Of a stretch of 64,000 nt of DNA, positions 23,501 through 31,967 are shown piece after piece. Every line of letters starts with the position of its first letter. Positions within the stretch are counted from its first letter, which is position 1. Source of the DNA: Neoarius graeffei (lineage: Eukaryota > Chordata > Actinopteri > Siluriformes > Ariidae); NCBI RefSeq assembly GCF_027579695.1, contig NC_083576.1, positions 33,276,760-33,340,759 on the forward strand, in the 5' to 3' direction. Made by a program: the position numbers and the translations under genes. The notes beneath the pieces are model-generated. The model saw only the letters and a program-made list of their open reading frames with translations, was not told where the DNA came from and did no database searches.

Positions 23501-24892
23501 ATTAACCGCCGCCTTCACTATAAATTTTTCCCCTCTGAAAATAATATGGACCGACACCAAAGGGTAGCTGTGAACATCCCCGTGCACACACAAAACCTTC
23601 ACCCCTTGTGCTCCCCCCAATGCCTCGTTTTGAACCAGGCTTTGGCGAATTGAGGTCTGATTACAACCAGAATCCACCAATGCCTGATATGTAGCCCCTT
23701 GGATACTCACCGGTATGCGATACGCTCCGGCCCGATCGAGGGCGGCCTCTGGCGCGGCGGGGATCCGAACCACCGCGCCCACTTCCATTGCTGTGCACTG
23801 CTGTTGAAGGTGGTCCAGTTCCCTGCAGCGCCAGCAAACCGGCCCGGGCTTCCCCTCTGCACCGGTGCTCTGGGGCTCACTCACCTGAGGTGGGGGAGAG
23901 ACAGACACAGAAGGGAGAAACGGGAGGGCACCGCGGGTGCGGCGGGCCGGCAGGGGTGGTGCCGGCCCCCGCCTCCGCGGTGGGGGAATGGGGCGAGGAC
24001 GGGACACAGAAGGAGGGGAGAGAGAGAGAGAAAGAGAAGAGGAGAGAAGAGATGTCGACATCTGCTGTCCTGCCGCCGAGACAGCCGCCAGATGATCCTC
24101 CGCCAGCTCGACTGCCTGATTCAGCGACGCCGGGCGGTGGCACTGGACCCACTCCGCGGCTCCTGCTGGTAAGCGGGCGATGAACTGTTCCAGTACCACC
24201 TGATCAACGATTCCCTCGGCGTCGCGATCTTCGGCCCTCAGCCACCGCCAGCAGGCGTCCCGGAGCTGCTGGCCGAACGCGAACGGGCTGCCGACTTCCT
24301 CCATCCGCAGCGCGCGGAAGCGCTGGCGCTGCTGCTCCGGCGTGCGCCCCAGGCGCTGAAGGACAGCCCGGCGAAGGTCGGCGTAGGCCAGCCGGCGATC
24401 GGCGGGGAGCTGTAGTGCAGCCAGCTGCGCCTCTCCCGTCAGGAGGGGGAGGAGGCGCGCCGCGCGCTGCTCCATCGGCCACCCCGAGGCTTCAGCGACC
24501 TGCTCGAATAACGTGAAGAAAGCCTCGGGGTCATCCTGCGGGCCCATCTTAGTTAAGGTGAGGGGAGACGGGCCCGCGGCCGGAGCGCTGGTGGGCCCCG
24601 CCGACGCGAGGAGATGCCGGAACGCCTTGCGATCTTCTTGCTGGGCCAGCACCAGGGCATCGAAGCGCCGCTCTTGTTCCTTTCGGAGTGTGACGAGCGC
24701 CTGGTGCTGGCTTTGCTGAGCCGTGGCGAGGGCGTGGACCAGGTCGGTGAACGGGGAGGATTCCATGGGGCTGCTGGGTTGGTGCTCCATTTCCCGGGTT
24801 TCGGCACCACTGTAGCTTTCCCTAGGTGTGGGTGGAGCACAGAGGACGGCAGGACAGAGATCAGGTTCAACAAATCGTTTTATTGCTTCCAC
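20504..24892 (-). CDS. gag-pol polyprotein of Gmr1-type retrotransposon (integrase before RT)
   Basis: An uninterrupted 1462-codon frame. The first ATG lies inside the 5' LTR, and the frame runs through the primer site. The likelier starts are Met35 or Met43, just after the primer site. Domain order: SCAN-like capsid helices (about 118-270); proline-rich linker; CCHC knuckle C353-C356-H361-C366; aspartic protease DSG (407-409). Integrase comes next, with zinc ligands H611/H618 and C645/C648, catalytic D680, D739 and E775 (DX35E) and a GPF module WQGPFEV (912-918). Reverse transcriptase follows (about 1010-1230, YLDD at 1180-1183), then RNase H (D1331, E1371, D1398). The usual Gypsy order is PR-RT-RH-IN; integrase ahead of RT is the mark of Gmr1-like elements, first described from Atlantic cod. 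All catalytic residues I can check are present. A long G run encodes polyglycine near the C-terminus. Confidence 0.95.
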   Translation of the reverse strand: MEAIKRFVEPDLCPAVLCAPPTPRESYSGAETREMEHQPSSPMESSPFTDLVHALATAQQSQHQALVTLRKEQERRFDALVLAQQEDRKAFRHLLASAGPTSAPAAGPSPLTLTKMGPQDDPEAFFTLFEQVAEASGWPMEQRAARLLPLLTGEAQLAALQLPADRRLAYADLRRAVLQRLGRTPEQQRQRFRALRMEEVGSPFAFGQQLRDACWRWLRAEDRDAEGIVDQVVLEQFIARLPAGAAEWVQCHRPASLNQAVELAEDHLAAVSAAGQQMSTSLLSSSLSLSLSPPSVSRPRPIPPPRRRGPAPPLPARRTRGALPFLPSVSVSPPPQVSEPQSTGAEGKPGPVCWRCRELDHLQQQCTAMEVGAVVRIPAAPEAALDRAGAYRIPVSIQGATYQALVDSGCNQTSIRQSLVQNEALGGAQGVKVLCVHGDVHSYPLVSVHIIFRGEKFIVKAAVNPRLTHSLILGTDWPGFRGLMTRLVESGSCQLTGGGPGVVLAGAAVAEPSTSSPRQGEEPPAPPLSIGESLADFPLEQSRDETLRHAFDQVRVIDGQTLPPNATPSFPYFAIMKDRLYRVTQDTQTKERVTQLLIPKSRRELVFQAAHFNPMAGHLGQDKTLARIMARFYWLGIRGDVRRWCTACRECQLVNPAAIPKAPLRPLPLIETPFERIGMDLVGPLDRSARGYRFILVLVDYATRYPEAVPLRNISARSIAEALFCVISRVGIPKEILTDQGTTFMSRTLRELYGLLGIKPIRTSVYHPQTDGLVERFNRTLKNIIKKFVSEDARNWDKWLEPLLFSVREVPQASTGFSPFELLYGRKPRGILDVLRENWEEGPSQSKNEIQYIMDLRAKLHTLTHLTQENLRQAQERQARLYNKGTRLREFTPGDKVLVLLPTSSSKLIAKWQGPFEVTRRVGDVDYEVRRTDRGGALQIYHLNLLKLWNEEVPVALVSVVPEKAELGPEVQKGDLASRTSPVPCGDHLSPTQLTEVAQLQAEFSDVFSPLPGRTNLIEHHIETPPGVVVRSRPYRLPEHKKKVVREELQAMLEMGIVEESHSDWSSPVVLVPKADSSVRFCVDYRKVNAVSKFDAYPMPRIDELLDRLGTARFYSTLDLTKGYWQIPLTPLSREKTAFSTPFGLHQFVTLPFGLFGAPATFQRLMDRVLRPHATYAAAYLDDIIVYSNDWQRHLQHLRAVLRSLRRAGLTANPKKCAIGRVEVRYLGFHLGNGQVRPQINKTAAIAACPRPKTKKGVRQFLGLAGYYRRFIPNYSDVTSPLTDLTKKGAPDPVQWTEQCQRAFSEVKAALCGGPLLHSPDFSLPFMLQTDASDRGLGAVLSQQVEGEDRPVLYISRKLSVREGRYSTIEKECLAIKWAVLALRYYLLGRSFTLCSDHAPLQWLHRMKDANARITRWYLPLQPFNFKVVHRPGAQMVVADFLSRQGGGGGGGVGCGPDGCPA
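24794..24810 (-). promoter_or_regulatory. primer binding site, tRNA-Phe type
   Basis: On the minus strand TGGTGCCGAAACCCGGGA begins one base after the 5' LTR. It complements the 3' end of vertebrate tRNA-Phe, which would prime minus-strand DNA synthesis. Confidence 0.85.
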
Positions 24893-25121
24893 TTTTCAGG
24901 GAACACAATCGGTTTAAACCAGACACACACACACACATCAGGTGTCTGGTTCGGGAGAGATCTCCTCTGCTCTCGCTCTCCCTCCCTAAATAGGGCGCGG
25001 TCCCTGGGAAGACACACAAACACAGGTTAATTGCTCTCAGGTGAAGTGATTCTGCCACTTACCTTCCCTGACTCCGCCCTCCTGTCACAGACCGGTGCTT
25101 GACCCCGCCCCCGCTGCCACA
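24811..25121 (-). repeat. 5' LTR of the young Gmr1-type provirus
   Basis: 311-bp copy of the 3' LTR with TG...CA ends. Transcription should start here on the minus strand. The CCATG TSD follows at 25122-25126. Confidence 0.93.
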
Positions 25122-25606
25122 CCATGTTATGTTCACTAATGCACCTTCATACCATCACAGATGCTGGCTTTTGAACTATGCACTGATAACAAACCGGATG
25201 GTCCTTCTCCTCTTTGGCGTGGAGGACATGGTGTCCAAGACTTCTAAAAAGAATTTCTAATTTTGACTCATCAGACCTCGGGAAAATTTTCCACTTTGCC
25301 TCAGTCCATCGTAAAAGAGTTCGGTCCTAGAGAAGGTGGCAATGTTTCTGGACATTGTTTATGTATGGTTTTAACTTGCGTTTGTGGATGCAGTAATTAA
25401 CTGTTTTCACAGACAATTGTTTTTTGAAGTGTTCCTGACCCCATGCAGTGATTTCTATTATAAACACAGGTCTGTTTTAATGCAGTGTCGCCTGACGGCC
25501 TGAAGATCACAGGTATCCAGTGTCAGTTTTCAGCCTTGTCTCTTGCATACATAGATTTCTCCAGATTCTCTGAATCTTTTAATGATATTACGTACCATAG
25601 ATCCCC

Positions 25607-28600
25607 TCTGAAGAATCGCCACCTTAATGTGGTGGAGTGGTTTGGGTGTCCCGGTGATCCTGGGAGCTGTGTTGTCGGGGGCATTAGCCTCTGGTAGGGT
25701 CTCCCAAGGCAAATTGTTTCCAGGAGAGGGGCCAGACAAAGAGTGATTCAAGACCCTGATGAAATGGCAAAGAAGGAGCTGCAACACCTTGCCCGGGAGC
25801 AGGAGACCGGGGCCTCCTCCTGGAGCCAGACCTGGGAGGGGAACTCACTGGCGAGCATCTGGTGGCCTGGCCTTGGCCCATGGGGCCCGGCCGGGTACAG
25901 CCCAAGGAGATTAAATGGAGCTGCCACCACATGGGCTTACCACCTGCAAGGACAGGCACTGGGGTTGGGTGCATTGTGAGCCAGGTGGCAGGCAAAGGTT
26001 GGAGCCTGGGCATGCTGATCCTTGGCAGCACAGACTAGTGATTGGGATGTGAAACATCACCTCTCTGGTGGGGAAGGAACCAGAGCTGGTGCGGGAGGTG
26101 GAGCAATGCCAACTTGATATAGTTGGGCTCACCTCCACACATAGCACCAGTTCTGGAACCAAACTCCTGGAGAGGGGGTGGACTCTCTCCTTTTCTGGTG
26201 TCGCCCAGGGTGAGAGGCGCCGGGTAGGTGTGGAGATACTCACAAGCCCCTGGCTGAGCACAGCTGTGCTGGAGTTCTCTCCAGAGAACAAGCAGGTCAC
26301 CTCTAGGTGACTGCAAGTTGCTGAGTGGAAAACTGTGACTGTTGTTTGTGCTTATGCACCAAACAGCAGTGTCAAGTATTTGGCCTTCTTGGAGTCGCTC
26401 CTGGGGGACTTCAACGCTCATGTGGGCAATGATGGAGAAACCTGGAGGGGGGTGATTGGGAGAAACAGCTTGCCTGAGCTAAACCCGAGTGGTGTTTTGT
26501 TGTTAGTCTTCTGTGTTCATCATGGATTGACCATAACAAACACCATGTTTAAGCATAAGGTGATTCATAAGTGTACCTGGTACCAGAACACCTTGGGCTA
26601 AAGATTGATGATCAACTTTGTGGTTGTATCATCAGATCTGTGGCTGTATGTCTTGGACACTGGGGTGAAGAGAGCAGAGTTGTCAACTGATCACCTGGTG
26701 AGTTGGATCAGATGGCGGGGGAGGCTGCCGGACAGACCTGGCAAACCCAAGCATGTAGTGAGGGTGAACTGGGAATATCTGGCGAAGTCCTCGGTTCATG
26801 AGGTTTTCAATTCCCACCTCCAGAAGAGCTTTTCATGCATCCCAGGGGAGGTTGGGGACATGGAATCTGAATGGACCATGTTCAAAGCCTCCATTGTAGA
26901 GGCAGCTGGTAGAAGCTGTGGCCAAAAGGTTGTAGGTACCTGTGATGGCAGTAACCTACTGGTGGATGAAGCCATCAAGCTGAAGAAAGAGGCCTTTCGG
27001 GCTTGATTGGCCCAGGGGTCCCTTGAGGCAGTAGGCAGGTACTGGGAGGCCAGAAAGGCTGCAGCTTTGGCAGTTGCTGAAGCAAAAACCCAGGTGTGGG
27101 AGGAGTTTGGGGAGGCCATGGAGAAGGACTTTCAGTTGGCCTCAAAGAAGTTCTGGCAAACCGTTCAGCGACTCAGGAAAGGGAAGCAGGACTTGTTTCA
27201 GGCTGTGCGCAGCCAGGGAGGAGAGCTGCTGATGCGAACTGGGGATATTGGCAGGTGGTGGAAGGAGCACTTTGAGGAACTCCTGAACCTGTGTTACATG
27301 TCCTCCATGGAGGAGGTGGAGTTTGAGGACTCAGGGAGGGGAGTTTCAGCCATATCTCTGGCAGAGGTCACTGAGGCAGTCAAGAAGCTCCTTGGTGGCA
27401 AGGCGTCAGGGGTGGATGAGATTCACCCTGAAATGCTGAAGGTTCTGGACACTGCTGGGCTGTCTTGGCTGACAAGCCACTTCAGTGTCATGTGGAGGTC
27501 GGGTACAGTGCCTGTGGATTAGCAGACTGGGGTGGTGGTTCCTCTTTTCAAAAAGGGGGACCGGAGAGTGTGCTCCAATTATTTATATTATTTATATAAA
27601 GTTTATTCCAGGGTGCTGGAAAGGAGGCTCTGACCGATTGTCAAATGTCAGATTCAGGAGGAGCAATGCGGATTCCATCCTGGCTGTGGAATGGTGGACC
27701 AGCTGTTTACCCTGGCAGGGTTGTTGGGGGGTTCATAGGAGTATGACCAGCCAGTCTACATGTGTTTTGTAGATTTGGAAAAGGCTTACAACCGTGTCCC
27801 CCAGGGGCTCTTGTGGGGTATCGGGGCTGTTGCTACAAGCCATCCGGTCCTTGCACAACCAAAGTGTGAGCTGTATTCGAGTTCTCGGCACAAAGTCAAA
27901 CATGTTCCCGGTGGGTGTTGGACTCCTCCAAGGCTTGTCACCGATCCTGTTTGTGATATTCATGGATGGGATCTCAAGGTGCAGCCGGGGTGAGGAGGGT
28001 GTCTGGTTTGGGAACCTCAGAATTGCATCTCTGCTTTTTGCAGATTTTTTGGTTCTGTTGGCTTCTTCAGAGCGTGACCTTCAGCAAGCACTGGGAGGGT
28101 TTGCAGCCGAGAGTGAAGCAGCTGGGATGACAGTGAGCACCTCCAAATCTGAGGCTATGGTTCTCTGCCAGAAAACAGTGGAGTGCTCCCTCCGGGTAGG
28201 GAGTGAGTTGCTGCCCCAAGTGAAAGAGTTCAAGTGTCTCAGGGGAGTGATGCTAAAATGGAGCATGAGCTGGACAGGCAGATTGGGGTGGCATCAGCAG
28301 TAACGCAGGCATTGTACTGGTCCATCTTGAAGAGGGAGCTGAGCCAGAAGGCAAAGTTTTCGATTTACCAGTCAATCTATGTTCCAATCCTCACCTATGG
28401 TCATGAGCTTTGGGTAGTGACCGAAAGGATGAGATCATGGATACAAGCAGCTGAAATGAGCTTTCTCCATAGGGTGGTTGGGCTCATCCTTAGAGATAGG
28501 GTGAGGAGCTCAGACATCCAGAGGGATCTCGGAGTAGAGCCGCTGCTCCTTCATGTCAAAAGGAGTCAACTGCATCTGATTCGGATGCCTCCTGGGTGCA

Positions 28601-28817
28601 TTTCTTTGGAGGTTTTCCGGGCACATCCAACTGGGAGGAGACCTCGGGGTAGACTCAGAACATGCTGGAGAAATCATCTGGCCTGGGAATGCCTTGGGAT
28701 CCCCCAGGGTGAACTGGAAAGCATTGCTGGGGAGAGGGACACCTGGAATAACCTGCTTAGCCTGCTGCCACTGTGACCCAACTTTGGACAAGTGGAAGAA
28801 AATGGATGGATAGATGT
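25607..28817 (+). mobile_element. Rex3-like (RTE clade) LINE, decayed
   Basis: Inserted in the Tc1-like transposon with the 7-bp TSD GATCCCC (25600-25606 and 28818-28824). It starts at a 5' UTR-like region (GAATCGCCACCTTAATGTGG) and ends in a GGATGGATAGATG tail, the (GATG)n type reported for Rex3. It encodes endonuclease and RT in many broken frames. Confidence 0.85.
26040..28776 (+). pseudogene. Rex3-like LINE endonuclease/reverse transcriptase
   Basis: Endonuclease motifs appear in pieces: LDIVGLTSTHS near 26115, [10 protein letters not shown] near 26340, [14 protein letters not shown] near 26410 and STDHLV near 26688. RT motifs follow: GGKASGVDEIHPEML near 27395, MCFVDLEKAYNRVPQ near 27760, GVGLLQGLSPILFVIFMD near 27925 and a catalytic FADF (normally FADD) near 28040. 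The C-terminus carries YGHELWVVTERMRS and RPRGR blocks. At least five stops or frameshifts and the altered catalytic box show it is dead. There is also an internal deletion in the endonuclease around 26395. Confidence 0.85.
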
Positions 28818-29069
28818 GATCCCCAAATTCTTTGCAGTTTTACATTGAGGAACATTATTCTTAAATTGTTGCACTGTTTAATAATTGTTTATACCCAATC
28901 ATGTTACTGACCTGTTGCCAATTAACCAGATAAATTTTTTTAGCATGATACAACTTTTCAGTCTTTTGTTGCCCCCGTCCCAACTTTTTTGAAAAGCGTT
29001 GCTGACGTCAAATTTAAAATGAGCATATATTTTTCAAAAAATAATACAATTTCTTAGTTTCAACATTTG

Positions 29070-29430
29070 GGTAGCACAGTGGTGTAGTGGTTAGCACTGT
29101 CATCTCACAGTGAGAAGGTTCTGGGTTCGAGCCCACTGGCCAATGGGGGCTTTTCTGTGTGGAGTTTGCATGTTTTCCCTGTGTGTGTGGGTTTTCTCCA
29201 GGTGCTCTGGTTTCCCCCACAGTCCAAAGACATGTAGGTTAGGCTAATTGGTGACTCTAAATTGACCATAGGTGTGAGTGTGAATTGTTTGTGTCTATGT
29301 GTCAGCCCTGTGATGATCTGGCGACTTATCCAGGGTGTACCCTGCCTCTCGCCCATAGTCAGCTGGGATAGGCTCCAGTTTGCCTGCGACCCTGCACAGG
29401 ATAAGCGGTTACAGATAATGGATGGATGGG
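29070..29430 (+). repeat. older tRNA-derived SINE with (GGAT)n tail
   Basis: Diverged member of the window's SINE superfamily, with A box TAGTGGTTAGCAC and B box GGTTCGAGCCC and the tail GATAATGGATGGATGG. A 13-bp TSD with one mismatch (GTTTCAACATTTG / GTTTTAACATTTG) lies at 29057-29069 and 29431-29443. Confidence 0.88.
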
Positions 29431-29647
29431 GTTTTAACATTTGATATGTTGTTTTTGTACTATTTTCATAGTGCAAAAACATAGGGTGGCGTGCAAGATG
29501 CTTGCCCATTGAGGTCGGGGGAAGGGGCTTTGCAGGGAAGTCACTCTGCAGGGCCTACAGTCTCCTAGGCATCACAGGGGCACGCAAGAGGAGAGCCATC
29601 TGCTCAGCTTCAGAGGCTGCTGAGAAAGCATCGCGATGGCTATGGAT

Positions 29648-31781
29648 CAGGGTTATCATCGTTAACGAAAACTAACGAAAAAACGAAAACTATTATGGAA
29701 AAAAACTTTTCGTTAACGGAAACTAACTGAAGCGATCATTAAAATAAAAAAACTATAACTAACTAAAACTAAAATGCGTGTGAACAAAACTAATTGAAAC
29801 TAACTGAATTTGGAGATAAACTGCCATTCGTTTTAGTCTTTGTATGAAAAAAAACCCCACTGTAGCGCGTTTACCGCCATTGACAATTCCGGTTCCTTGG
29901 GGCTATTGTTTACAGCTGGCTCAAGGGCGCGCCCGCACCTTTCAATCAGGCGGAGCCAGTAGGCTATCAGAGCATGGCGAAACTTAAGAGGAGGAACGCC
30001 AGCCCTATATGGGATTTCTTTGAATATTCATGCGAGACGGACAAGAGCGTGTGTATGGTGGTGGAGAATGGAAATGTATGTGGAGCTGCGCTGAAAGGAA
30101 AAAATCCCACAAATTTAAAAGTCCACCTGAGAAGTTTCCACAAGGACGCTAACAGTTGCTATATGGCTCAATTAGCTGCTAGCCCTCCTGAAGCACGAGC
30201 AGAGACAGACAAACTGAGCACACGGAGTGGGGAAACTCCAAAAATATTCGACTTCCTCAAAGGTCGCCAAGACAGCTGGTCAGTAAATACACATGAACAC
30301 TGTAAGAGGGAGGAAGCTCTGGTGAATTTGTTTATCCATACAGGAATGTCTACCCGACTCTGTGAGACACCGGCTTTCAAACAATATAGCTATGCACTCG
30401 AGCCGAAGTTCAAGGTTCCAGGGGCTGCTCGAGTGAACAACCTGATTGCAGGGCGGATGGGAAATGCCAAAATGAAGTTGAAAGACATACTGAAGGATGC
30501 CAGGAAGATAACCCTATGTGTAGATGGATGGACTAAGAAGGGGTTGACTGCATCATTCCTAGGTGTGTCAGCGTGTTTCTATCATCCACCTGGGGGACGG
30601 GTATACCACGCGCTACTAAGCTTGCATCGTTTGGCCCATCCTCACACTGGGGAATGCATTGCTCGCTGTATTGATGAGACCATGGTGGCATGGGATATTG
30701 TTGGAGACAAAGTTCTGCTCGTTGTGACGGACAATGGCTCGAACATCGTAAAAGCAGTGCGGCTGCTTAGTGCAAGACGTCCTGATCAAAGTGAGCAGTC
30801 AACACACAGTGCACGGCTTCAACCTGGAGATGGCCTGGATGACGTGATGTGGGATGAACCAGAGTCTGACGAGGAGAATGTGGAGGATCTCAGCGAGAGT
30901 GGAGACATTGGTGAGTACAGTTATAGCCTATTTAAAAGTTTTGTGGCATGCTCTAAAATGGCTTGACGTGTGTGTGTGTGCGCGCGCGCGCTACAATCGA
31001 AAATTCTCCCTCTGAATACGATGCCATTTCTCTGATGTGACCACTTAGTACTGAACAGTATGCCACGCTACTCCTGGTCACGTTTTTATTGGTTGTTCTT
31101 GGCTATAGACGCTTGCTGCCAAAGGGTGGTGGCACGTAGGGTTTTGATAACAAATGTTTAAACAAAGTAGGGAGAGGTTTTTATTTTATTTTTAAAGATG
31201 TTTTTATTAGGCATGTCTCTTATCTTGTGCGTGTGTGCGCGCGGGGGCGTGTGTTGTTGTTGAGCTGTGTATCACTGAGCATATCTGGAGTCTGGCGAAA
31301 CACAATTTCAAATCTATGTATGTAAATTATGTAGTAGGTTTCGTTTAAGTATGTACACAGTTTAAGTATGTACACAGGATTCACACAACATTGTTAACTA
31401 ATGTGTCAAGGAGATAGCATGTAGAAGGTTTTCCATCTGAACTCTTCAATTATACAAATAAAATATTAAATGTATTTAATGTGGAACTCTACTCAGCTCC
31501 TGTGAAACAAAACTCTAAAACCACATAAAGGTGGTTTTAATTTTCATACTTGATCATCTGAATCTTGTACTACACAAATTCACAAGATATGGGAAAACTA
31601 AAACGAATACTAAAACTAATAAAAACTAAACTAAAACTAAACATTTTGGACAAAACTAAAACTAACTAAGACTAAAGTAGTTGCTCAAAAAATAACTAAA
31701 ACTAACTAAAACTAATGAGCTACAAGGCAAAACTAACTAAAACGAAACTATACTGAAAAATCCAAAACTATTATAACCCTG
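29648..31781 (+). mobile_element. hAT transposon (deletion derivative), perfect 8-bp TSD
   Basis: The ends are CAGGGTTATCATCG and ...ATTATAACCCTG. The TSD CTATGGAT is at 29640-29647 and 31782-31789. Both subterminal regions are dense in AACTAAAACTAA / GTTTTAGTT-type repeats. It contains a BED-finger transposase N-terminal exon (29974-30966) but no C-terminal catalytic/dimerisation region. Confidence 0.9.
29974..30966 (+). pseudogene. N-terminal exon of a BED-type hAT transposase
   Basis: The product starts MAKLKRRNASPIWDFFEY. A BED-type zinc finger follows, with C28/C38 and H52/H56-type spacing (CMVVENGNVCGAAL ... LKVHLRSFH). Then come a linker and the start of the hAT RNase H-like fold: KITLCVDGWTKKGLTASFLGV carries the first catalytic Asp, and LLVVTDNGSNIVKAV the second. 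The frame then enters an acidic stretch and meets GTGAGT at about 30911, a good splice donor. The real exon probably ends there, and the following residues are intron read-through. The later glutamate and hATC region are missing from this copy, so it is not functional. Confidence 0.82.
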
Positions 31782-31967
31782 CTATGGATACAGAGGGACA
31801 AGGCATGGATGAGCGCTTCTTGGACACAGGCCGGGAACTGATCACTCCCGGTTGGGTCGCCTGGGTGAGGGGGTCTGAAGTTGAAAGACCCGAAACCCCC
31901 CGTGACCCCAGGTACTATCACTGATGATGTGTCCAAGATTCTGCATCACAAGATGTATCTAACAACT

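Larger units (their letters stand above)
20176..25121 (-). mobile_element. young, structurally intact Gmr1-type Gypsy provirus
   Basis: A 4946-bp element with two 311-bp LTRs (20176-20486 and 24811-25121) that I read as identical, flanked by the 5-bp TSD CCATG (20171-20175 and 25122-25126). On the minus strand the LTR starts TGTGGCAGCGGGGGCGGGG and ends AGCTACA. A tRNA-Phe primer site follows the 5' LTR. A purine-rich tract (GGCGGTGGGGGTATG) abuts the 3' LTR. One uninterrupted gag-pol frame fills the interior. Identical LTRs mean very recent insertion. Confidence 0.95.
29485..31967 (+). mobile_element. 5'-truncated HERO-like LINE tail (split by hAT)
   Basis: 29485-29647 plus 31782-31967 reproduce the last ~345 bp of the HERO-like element at 31968-35642: the end of the ORF (WRARCLPIEVGGRGF block) and the 3' UTR ending GTATCTAACAACT. 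It abuts the next HERO unit head-to-tail with no gap. Confidence 0.85.

Noticed and set aside
23699-24183. Plus-strand open frames over the gag region of the young provirus
   Set aside because: Opposite-strand shadows of the 1462-codon gag-pol frame caused by high GC content.
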